A stretch of 11,943 bases of DNA. It comes from an uncultured Clostridium sp. GTDB lineage: Bacteria; Bacillota; Clostridia; Clostridiales; Clostridiaceae. Positions 1-4,408 of this stretch are shown piece after piece (within the stretch, counting starts at the first letter, position 1; every line of letters starts with the position of its first letter). A program made the translations under genes and the position numbers. The notes under the pieces are model-generated. The model did no database searches. It was not told where the DNA came from and saw only the letters and a list, made by a program, of their open reading frames with translations. The stretch spans positions 1-11,943 of the forward strand of contig CAKVNP010000027.1 in assembly GCA_934777095.1 (NCBI GenBank). The letters run 5' to 3'.

Positions 1-117
1 AAGGCCCTTCTCATGTCCTTCATTCACCATGGAAATGATTTCTTCCTCCGTCATCTTGTCCGAATTGCCTTTTCCGAATAAACTTTTCAGATTCTGGAAA
101 AATCCGGGATGATTCAA
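1..117 (-). CDS. CBS-domain HlyC/CorC-type protein, N-terminal fragment (runs off the window)
   Basis: The minus-strand frame is open from the left edge back to a stop at 196-198 and encodes, near its start, a short aromatic/basic stretch (PGFFQNLKSLFGKG) followed by MTEEEIISMVNEGHEKG. The TEEEI..MV.EG.E.G pattern is typical of the linker just before the paired CBS domains in the HlyC/CorC 'hemolysin' family, as I know it from Firmicutes. Only the first 39 codons are inside the window if translation starts at the TTG at 115-117; a GTG at 121-123 or the ATG at 52-54 are alternatives, and no start has a convincing ribosome binding site. No DUF21 membrane domain precedes it, so this would be the short soluble form. 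It lies in the G+C-rich segment that differs from the rest of the window and may not belong to the same genome. The family call rests on a short motif. Confidence 0.5.
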   Translation of the reverse strand, partial: MNHPGFFQNLKSLFGKGNSDKMTEEEIISMVNEGHEKGL

Positions 118-348
118 GAGCACACCCAAGCCCTCGCCCCTTTCATGCCCTCCGGCTCTGGTTACGTTGACCCTCCCATCGGGAACCTTATCTTAACGGA
201 GGCCGGGGAGCTTGAGGTCAAGCGTTGGAGTACCAAAGACCTTTTAACCAGAAAGGAGCGCTGGAAAGAACGCCTGATTGGGTTCTTATCTGCTTTGCTT
301 CTGTGGGCGCTGCAAACCCTTATAACACAAATTTTTCTATTGCTTTAG
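109..348 (+). CDS. Possible small membrane protein, 3' end probably replaced at the junction
   Basis: A 79-codon ORF starts in the G+C-rich segment and ends inside the 3' end of the HAD phosphatase gene on the other strand. Residues 28-55 are strongly charged (LTEAGELEVKRW, RKERWKERL) and are followed by a hydrophobic helix (about residues 57-76), the layout of many small phage or hypothetical proteins with a C-terminal anchor. The last ten or so codons come from the AT-rich clostridial side of the composition break, so the natural C-terminus is probably missing. No good ribosome binding site precedes the ATG at 109 or the one at 145. The 5' end overlaps the minus-strand CBS-type fragment by a few codons. 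It may be a chance ORF; no function is claimed. Confidence 0.35.
   Translation: MIQEHTQALAPFMPSGSGYVDPPIGNLILTEAGELEVKRWSTKDLLTRKERWKERLIGFLSALLLWALQTLITQIFLLL
305..322. other. Abrupt composition junction (chimera or insertion boundary)
   Basis: Bases 1-300 are about 49% G+C (121-180 reaches about 63%), while the DNA from 320 on is around 28-30%. The change falls within a few bases of the HAD gene's stop codon (320-322). No terminator, inverted repeat, target duplication, tRNA or integrase is visible at the boundary. The two sides also differ in the kind of protein encoded. An assembly misjoin or contaminant end is the simplest reading; a recombination boundary is the alternative. Confidence 0.6.
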
Positions 349-1123
349 CTACACCATCTTCATCATTTGTATCTGTAATATAATTTGCTTCTTTTTTAAT
401 TTCTTCTGAGGCATTTCCCATAGCAATTCCCATACCTGCACATTCTATCATATGTAAATCGTTCCCTGCATCTCCCATAGTTATAACCTGCTCTAAAGTT
501 ATTCCCATATAATCAGCTAACATTTCTACTCCCACACCTTTGTTTACTCTTTTATCTAAAAACTCTAAGAAATGTGGAGCACTTCTTACTACAGTATATT
601 TATCATATATTTCTTTTGGAAGCTGTTCCATTACTCTGTCGATAGCTTCTTTTTCATCTATCATCATAATTTTTATTATGCTATGATCATTTTCTATTTC
701 ACTATAATCATCAACATTAATATTAATACCATTAATATTTGCTTCTAACTCAGTATATTTTGTAATTTCTGGAGTTATTAACCCTTTTATTTCAGAAAAC
801 GCATGAATATTAGTATTTAACTCCTTGCTTAACTTATAAAGCTCATGTAAATCTTTACCAGTTAAAGTAATTTTACTTATTACTTCTTTACTTCTTGTTT
901 TTAGAACTAGTCCACCATTATAGCTTAATACATAATCATTTTCGGTAAACATATCTAGTTCCTCTAAATATCTTGTTACACCTTCTATCGGTCTACCAGT
1001 AGCAAGAACAACTGTTACTCCTTTTTCTCTGGCAGCTTTAATAGCCATCTTTGTTCTATCTGATATTGTTTTATCTTTTCTTAATAAGGTTCCATCCATA
1101 TCTAATGCTATTAATTTATACAT
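320..1123 (-). CDS. Cof-type HAD-superfamily hydrolase (sugar-phosphate phosphatase type)
   Basis: The 267-residue product is a full-length member of the Cof/YidA group of haloacid dehalogenase phosphatases, Mg2+-dependent cytoplasmic enzymes that hydrolyse phosphorylated sugars and related metabolites through an aspartyl-phosphate. All four motifs are visible: motif I LDMDGT with nucleophile Asp8 and acid/base Asp10, motif II ATGRP with Thr42, motif III Lys195 in the NKG segment, and motif IV GDAGND with Asp218 and Asp222. The stretch between motifs II and III (about residues 85-185) is the C2-type cap that sets substrate choice; the substrate cannot be told from sequence. The start ATG has a GGAG-rich ribosome binding site upstream, and an extended -10 promoter lies at 1163-1190. 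No terminator follows because the AT-rich DNA ends right at the stop codon. Confidence 0.93.
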   Translation of the reverse strand: MYKLIALDMDGTLLRKDKTISDRTKMAIKAAREKGVTVVLATGRPIEGVTRYLEELDMFTENDYVLSYNGGLVLKTRSKEVISKITLTGKDLHELYKLSKELNTNIHAFSEIKGLITPEITKYTELEANINGININVDDYSEIENDHSIIKIMMIDEKEAIDRVMEQLPKEIYDKYTVVRSAPHFLEFLDKRVNKGVGVEMLADYMGITLEQVITMGDAGNDLHMIECAGMGIAMGNASEEIKKEANYITDTNDEDGVAKAIEKFVL

Positions 1124-1162
1124 ATATTCTCTTCTCCACTCCTTATTACAGTATCAAAGATA

Positions 1163-1190
1163 ATTATAACAAAGTAAAATACTATCGCAA
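1163..1190 (-). promoter_or_regulatory. Promoter of the HAD phosphatase gene
   Basis: On the minus strand an extended -10 TGTTATAAT (TATAAT at 1163-1168) is preceded, 16 bases upstream, by TTGCGA (1185-1190) as a weak -35. The predicted transcript starts near 1156 and leaves a leader of about 30 bases before the ATG at 1123. A perfect 8-bp inverted repeat (AAAATACT/AGTATTTT, 1176-1183 and 1191-1198) brackets the -35 and could be an operator. Confidence 0.5.
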
Positions 1191-1226
1191 AGTATTTTTC
1201 AAAGGTTATAGAAGTTATTTAACATT

Positions 1227-1496
1227 CTATTCCTTATAATCTAGATATTTATGAATAATATCATCAAATCCATCACGCTTCAAAATACCAATTACTATTC
1301 CAATTATTTCATAGCTTGATGTATTGCCATATTCACCCCTTATTTTAATCAATAATTTTTCTATATCTCCAGCAATAATTTTTATATCTGATTCATTTAA
1401 CATTTCCTTACTTGAATTTGTAGCATTTAAAATACTTGTAACTATCTTTTGAAGATTAAATTCATCTAATCTTCCATCTTTCTTAATTACCATCAT
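1227..1496 (-). CDS. Stand-alone ATP-cone domain protein
   Basis: The 89-residue product is essentially a single ATP-cone domain, the nucleotide-sensing fold found at the N-terminus of ribonucleotide reductases and in the repressor NrdR. The opening VIKKDGR..EFN followed by LQKIVTSILNA matches the usual ATP-cone start (V.KRDGR.E.F...KI...I..A). No zinc-ribbon (so not NrdR) and no reductase domain are present. Of three in-frame ATGs, the one at 1494-1496 is preferred because the AAGGAG at 1506-1511 lies 9 bases upstream; the ATG at 1503-1505 directly abuts it. The gene sits 103 bases upstream of the HAD gene on the same strand and divergent from the transpeptidase pair. Its partner is unknown; a regulatory role in binding ATP/dATP is inference. 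Confidence 0.72.
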   Translation of the reverse strand: MMVIKKDGRLDEFNLQKIVTSILNATNSSKEMLNESDIKIIAGDIEKLLIKIRGEYGNTSSYEIIGIVIGILKRDGFDDIIHKYLDYKE

Positions 1497-1505
1497 TTCT
1501 ATCAT

Positions 1506-1511
1506 CTCCTT
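1506..1511 (-). promoter_or_regulatory. Ribosome binding site that decides the ATP-cone start
   Basis: AAGGAG on the minus strand immediately abuts the first in-frame ATG (zero spacing) but is 9 bases from the ATG at 1494-1496, so the downstream ATG is the likely initiator and the protein is three residues shorter than the longest reading. Confidence 0.6.
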
Positions 1512-1618
1512 AAATATATTTTTATCAATTCTGCTATTAAATAATTCATATATTTTAAAATGAATAAGTAATTAAACAATGCATTTTTTTCTACAAAATT
1601 TGTTATTCTTTCATATTT

Positions 1619-1648
1619 GTATCATATCTTTTTTATTTTTTATACATT
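1619..1648 (+). promoter_or_regulatory. Candidate sporulation (sigma-E-like) promoter for the L,D-transpeptidase pair
   Basis: GTATCATA (1619-1626), a 14-base spacer and TATACATT (1641-1648) resemble the sigma-E pattern (-35 about GHATA, -10 about CATACAHT, spacing near 14), with one mismatch in the -10. A start near 1655 would sit just upstream of the AGGAGG at 1668-1673. A weak vegetative reading, TTGTAT at 1617-1622 with TATACA at 1641-1646, is also possible. AT-rich DNA makes such matches easy to find by chance. Confidence 0.28.
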
Positions 1649-1678
1649 ATTAATATAATACTTTATCAGGAGGCTCCA

Positions 1679-2161
1679 ATGATCCATTTATCGGCTATTT
1701 TAAATAAAATCAAATTTAAATCTAGAAGCAAAGATAATTATCAAGAAAATGTGCTTTCTTTTATAAATAGCGGTAATTTTATAAGCTCCAGCAAATATTT
1801 AATTTGGGTAGACACAAAAAATTTTAAAACTAATATATTTAAAGGTTCAAAAAATAACTGGATTTTAATTCAAAGCTATTTATGTACCATAGGCAAGCCT
1901 TGGAATCCTACGATAAAAGGAACTTACTTTGTTGGTGTTAAAGGATATTCTTTTGGTGAAGCAAGAGGTTTCCGTTGTCTTTACTACACACAGATTAAGG
2001 GCAATTATCTATTCCACTCTATCCCTTATTATTTAGATGGCTCAATAAAAGATAGCCGCCTAGGCATGATGCTTACTGATGGCTGTGTAAGACTTGCTAC
2101 TGAAAGTGCCAAGTGGATTTACGATAATATACCTAGTGGTACCACAATCTTTATTAGTTAG
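1679..2161 (+). CDS. L,D-transpeptidase (YkuD family), first of a tandem pair
   Basis: YkuD-fold enzymes form 3-3 peptidoglycan cross-links through an active-site cysteine acting on the tetrapeptide stem. In this 160-residue protein the catalytic domain spans about residues 40-159, beginning YLIWVDT and containing FHSI (His113) and TDGCVR (Cys136, Arg138). The usual ...HGC... of the family reads DGC here (Asp134). There is no signal peptide, membrane helix or LysM repeat; the first 35 residues are basic and polar. Bacillus subtilis YkuD also lacks a signal peptide and is spore-associated, so a mother-cell/spore role is possible, but that is inference. The ATG has AGGAGG five bases upstream. 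It is about 67% identical to the next gene over the last ~120 residues, marking a gene duplication, and ends 23 bases before it. Confidence 0.85.
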   Translation: MIHLSAILNKIKFKSRSKDNYQENVLSFINSGNFISSSKYLIWVDTKNFKTNIFKGSKNNWILIQSYLCTIGKPWNPTIKGTYFVGVKGYSFGEARGFRCLYYTQIKGNYLFHSIPYYLDGSIKDSRLGMMLTDGCVRLATESAKWIYDNIPSGTTIFIS

Positions 2162-2184
2162 CGGTTAGAAGGAGGACTTCTTAC

Positions 2185-2694
2185 ATGAATTTATTTAAAA
2201 AAATAAGAAATGCATATTATATTACAAGACTGAAAAAAGAAAAACTATCACAAAACATAAGATATGCAAGTTATGAAAATGATGCTGCTTCATATGTAAA
2301 CCATAATAACTATACAAGCTCTACCGGCTATTTAATCTGGGTTGATACATTAAGCTTTAAAGTCAATATTTTTACGGGATCAAATAATAATTGGCGGATA
2401 AAAAAAAGCTACCTTTGCTCCATTGGGAAACAATCCACTCCTACACCTAAGGGTACATTTTTTGTAGGCATTAAAGGTTATTCATTTGGGCAGAATCACG
2501 GCTATGTCTGCTATTACTATACTCAGATAAAAAACAATTATCTTTTTCATTCAATATTATATAACCTCGATGGTACTATACGTGATGGCAGACTAGGCAT
2601 GAAAATTTCTGATGGCTGCATCCGCTTGTTAAAAGAAAATGCAAAGTGGCTCCACGATAATGTACCAAGTGGAACCACAATAAAAATAACATAG
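2185..2694 (+). CDS. L,D-transpeptidase (YkuD family), second of a tandem pair
   Basis: This 169-residue paralogue of the preceding gene carries the same YkuD catalytic core (about residues 49-168): YLIWVDT, KGYSFG, FHSI with His122, and SDGCIR with Cys145 and Arg147. Asp143 again replaces the His of the common HGC form. The N-terminal ~45 residues are basic (FKKIRN, RLKKEK) and differ from the first copy, while the core is about two-thirds identical, so divergence is concentrated in the leader. No signal peptide is seen. AAGGAGG at 2169-2175 lies nine bases before the ATG, and the short gap implies one transcript with the upstream copy. Transcription probably ends in the palindrome immediately downstream. 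Both copies keep all core catalytic residues, so neither looks like a pseudogene. Confidence 0.85.
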   Translation: MNLFKKIRNAYYITRLKKEKLSQNIRYASYENDAASYVNHNNYTSSTGYLIWVDTLSFKVNIFTGSNNNWRIKKSYLCSIGKQSTPTPKGTFFVGIKGYSFGQNHGYVCYYYTQIKNNYLFHSILYNLDGTIRDGRLGMKISDGCIRLLKENAKWLHDNVPSGTTIKIT

Positions 2695-2696
2695 GT

Positions 2697-2878
2697 AAGT
2701 ATGTATAACTACAAAAACTACTAATTTCATTAAGAATCTTTATCACCTAAAAAAACTGTATAGCTAAAAGTTTTGAACTCACTTTGCTCAAACAGCAAAA
2801 CTTTCTTAACGCTATACAGCTTTTTTATGAGCTAAGATTCTAAAATTCAATTAAATGTTTTCTCCGTTATACATACTT
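2697..2878. repeat. 182-bp nested inverted repeat (MITE-like palindrome or long structured RNA)
   Basis: Four nested pairs of perfect complementary segments share one centre: AAGTATGTATAAC at 2697-2709 with 2866-2878 (13 bp), AGAATCTT at 2733-2740 with 2834-2841, CTGTATAGC at 2756-2764 with 2811-2819, and AAAGTTTTG at 2767-2775 with 2796-2804. Segments between them are partly complementary, so the whole unit can fold into one hairpin of about 80 bases per arm with a 20-base loop (2776-2795). This is far longer than a normal terminator and has the form of a miniature inverted-repeat element without coding capacity. I see no clear target-site duplication, and no second copy in the window. Confidence 0.65.
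2749..2826 (+). terminator. Terminator-like core of the palindrome, behind the transpeptidase pair
   Basis: The inner stem CTGTATAGC/GCTATACAG is flanked by an A-run (2749-2755) and by C plus six T (2820-2826), the arrangement of a bidirectional rho-independent terminator. It would end the plus-strand transpeptidase transcript. Confidence 0.55.
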
Positions 2879-2893
2879 CCTTTAATTATTTTA

Positions 2894-2928
2894 TAAGGGT
2901 GAAATCCCCCAAGGGGATTTCACCCTTA
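2894..2928. terminator. Perfect 16-bp hairpin, probable terminator of the small basic ORF
   Basis: TAAGGGTGAAATCCCC (2894-2909) pairs perfectly with 2913-2928 around a three-base loop. It begins two bases after the stop codon of the minus-strand small ORF, so it most likely ends or stabilises that transcript. The T-tract on the minus side is weak (TTATAAAAT), so mRNA 3'-end protection is as likely as true termination. Confidence 0.6.
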
Positions 2929-2930
2929 AT

Positions 2931-3041
2931 TTATACTTCATCTGGATTTTGTGGATTGCCTACGTTGTTTTGATTTTTATGTAGTTTTTGTCTTCTTTTT
3001 CCCTTTTGCTGAGGATTATTAGTTTTCGAATTTTTAGGCAT
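2931..3041 (-). CDS. Small basic hypothetical protein, 36 residues
   Basis: A short minus-strand ORF reads MPKNSKTNNPQQKGKRRQ and ends QNPDEV. It has 8 Asn, 5 Gln, 6 Lys, 2 Arg and 4 Pro, only two acidic residues, no cysteine and no hydrophobic core, so it should be disordered and positively charged. AAGGAG lies a proper distance upstream of the ATG, and the stop codon is followed two bases later by a strong hairpin, which together argue for a real gene. I do not recognise the family. The composition recalls small spore or nucleic-acid-binding proteins, which is only a compositional hint. It is too short for ordinary ORF thresholds and is likely to be missed in annotation. Confidence 0.6.
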   Translation of the reverse strand: MPKNSKTNNPQQKGKRRQKLHKNQNNVGNPQNPDEV

Positions 3042-3116
3042 TTTTCTTTCTCCTTTCACTATATAATTATCTATTATCCCCTTTTTTCTAATTTTAATTA
3101 TTTCTATCTTCTAAAT

Positions 3117-3153
3117 AAAAAATAAGAAGCTTTCTATAAGCTTCTTATTTTTT
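3117..3153 (-). terminator. Bidirectional rho-independent terminator
   Basis: AAAAAATAAGAAGC at 3117-3130 pairs with 3140-3153; with the internal AAGCTT repeats the stem extends to 16 bp around a five-base loop. On the minus strand the stem ends in a T-run just after the stop of the 3174-3593 gene, which it would terminate. Confidence 0.8.
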
Positions 3154-3173
3154 ATACTATTGTATTTTTCAAA

Positions 3174-3593
3174 CTAAACTTCCAGCTGTTCAATTTCGAT
3201 TGAATAGCTTCCACAATTCTTACATACATTAATTGATACTATATAGCTATTATCTACTTTTCCTGCTCTTTCAAGTCTATTATATGAAAGTCCTTCATAT
3301 TCTTTATCAATGCTGCTGATTACCACTTCTTCATTTTTTGTATAAATATAAAAATGGTATTCTAAAAATGCAAAGAACTTCTTCTTATCTGCTACTCCAT
3401 CTTGGCAGTTTTCGCAAGCTAAATTAAAGTAAGCTTTAGCGAAATCAACTTCACTGCTATTATTAGTCATCATATTAATTATATCTTCTTCACAGATATT
3501 TTTTATTGGAGTTTCCTCATCATTAGCAAAATACTCTAAGTTTTCTTCTGTTAATATGTATTCCTTATCTTCGAATTTAAATTTAAATTCCAT
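3174..3593 (-). CDS. Hypothetical protein with two CxxC pairs (DUF3785-like)
   Basis: The 139-residue acidic product has a beta-rich start (MEFKFKFEDKEYILTEENLEYF), a mixed helical middle and a C-terminal CxxC. Two cysteine pairs, Cys60/Cys63 (CENC) and Cys124/Cys127 (CKNC), are placed as in a split zinc-binding site. The length and overall pattern agree with my memory of DUF3785, a family of unknown function found in clostridia; I cannot run a profile search to confirm. There is no signal peptide or membrane helix, so it is probably cytoplasmic. The ATG has a modest ribosome binding site (AAGGGAAAGTGGA), and a strong terminator follows 21 bases after the stop. It is transcribed alone, divergent from the cysteine hydrolase gene. 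Confidence 0.7.
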   Translation of the reverse strand: MEFKFKFEDKEYILTEENLEYFANDEETPIKNICEEDIINMMTNNSSEVDFAKAYFNLACENCQDGVADKKKFFAFLEYHFYIYTKNEEVVISSIDKEYEGLSYNRLERAGKVDNSYIVSINVCKNCGSYSIEIEQLEV

Positions 3594-3737
3594 ATTTCCA
3601 CTTTCCCTTCAATTAAATTACTATAATTTTATCATACAAAAATCTATAAATAAACTTTATATCTATACGATAAACAAATGTAAACATGAATTAAGCTGAA
3701 TTTTATCTGTAATTTCTAATTTTCCATTTACATTTTA

Positions 3738-3766
3738 TTAACATTTTATCAAATTTAGTGTACAAT
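3738..3766 (+). promoter_or_regulatory. Promoter of the YiiX-like hydrolase gene
   Basis: TTAACA (3738-3743), a 17-base spacer and TACAAT (3761-3766) each match the vegetative consensus at five of six positions. Transcription would start near 3773, downstream of the GTG at 3758 and just upstream of the GGAGGT at 3785-3790, which rules out that GTG as the start of the reading frame. Confidence 0.6.
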
Positions 3767-3784
3767 AAGTTTATTATACTATAT

Positions 3785-3790
3785 GGAGGT
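3785..3790 (+). promoter_or_regulatory. Ribosome binding site fixing a TTG start
   Basis: GGAGGT lies six bases before the TTG at 3797-3799, which is in frame with the hydrolase. The longer reading from GTG 3758 would bury this site inside the coding region. Confidence 0.75.
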
Positions 3791-3796
3791 ATTATT

Positions 3797-4354
3797 TTGA
3801 GTAATAAAAATATTTATCTAGTCTTTTCTAAAACGGGTACTATGTTTTCAAATATAATTTCATTTTGTACTAAAGAAGATTATGCCCATGTTTCAATCTC
3901 TTTAGACAGTACATTCACTAAAATGTATTCTTTTGGACGAATAATACCAGATAAAGTTCTGCCGGCTGGCTTTGTTGAAGAAAATCTATATTCTGGAGTA
4001 TTTTCTATGTTTCCAGATAGCAGATGTATGATATATAGGGTGCCAGTTACTGTTGAACAATATAATCTCCTTTGTGATGAAATAAATAACTTTAAAGATA
4101 ATAAAGATAATCTTAGATATAACATTTTAGGTACAAGCCTTTTATATATAAATAAACCGAGAAAAAGAGAAAATCGATATTTTTGTTCTGAATTTGTTTC
4201 AGAAGTATTAATAAATAGTGGTATTTATAAAACGGACAAGCTTCCCGAAAGCATTTTACCATTAGACCTTTTAGAAATATCTCCAAAAACTCTTATTTAT
4301 GAAGGCTATATTAACGAATCAAAGTATTTATTTGCAATGCCTAATTTAATTTAA
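3797..4354 (+). CDS. YiiX/YebB-like permuted papain-fold cysteine hydrolase (C92-like)
   Basis: The 185-residue protein (TTG start) looks like a circularly permuted NlpC/P60-type enzyme, in which the catalytic His precedes the Cys. His31 lies in the DYAHVSISLD strand and Cys130 in FCSEFVSEVL, the placement seen in YiiX/YaeF-type proteins. Members of this group are thought to be amidases, peptidases or acyltransferases; the substrate here is not known. No signal peptide is present, so it should act in the cytoplasm unless exported otherwise. The TTG is chosen because of the GGAGGT six bases upstream and because the promoter at 3738-3766 places the transcript start after the longer GTG alternative (3758). 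It is a single-gene unit ending in four TAATT repeats and a terminator, convergent with the alcohol dehydrogenase gene. Confidence 0.72.
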   Translation: MSNKNIYLVFSKTGTMFSNIISFCTKEDYAHVSISLDSTFTKMYSFGRIIPDKVLPAGFVEENLYSGVFSMFPDSRCMIYRVPVTVEQYNLLCDEINNFKDNKDNLRYNILGTSLLYINKPRKRENRYFCSEFVSEVLINSGIYKTDKLPESILPLDLLEISPKTLIYEGYINESKYLFAMPNLI

Positions 4355-4361
4355 TTTAATT
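4342..4361 (+). repeat. Four tandem TAATT pentamers across a stop codon
   Basis: TAATT is repeated four times in a row, and the stop TAA (4352-4354) of the hydrolase gene is inside the array. Slippage here would alter only the last residues or the 3' untranslated region. Confidence 0.7.
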
Positions 4362-4368
4362 TATTAAA

Positions 4369-4408
4369 GCAGCACTTCCATAATAATTAGAAATGCTGCC
4401 TATTTTTT
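4369..4408 (+). terminator. Terminator between the convergent hydrolase and alcohol dehydrogenase genes
   Basis: GCAGCACTTC (4369-4378) pairs with GAAATGCTGC (4390-4399) with one mismatch and is followed by TATTTTTTT. The run of T favours the plus-strand transcript; the minus side has only a weak T/A tail, and the dehydrogenase stop codon lies at its edge. Confidence 0.75.

Noticed and set aside
1051..1239. Plus-strand 62-codon ORF across the HAD promoter
   Set aside because: It is antisense to the HAD start and its promoter, has no ribosome binding site and is a low-complexity Tyr/Leu/Phe translation of AT-rich DNA.
3880..4125. Minus-strand 81-codon ORF inside the hydrolase gene
   Set aside because: It lies wholly opposite a gene with promoter, ribosome binding site and recognisable motifs, and shows no family features.
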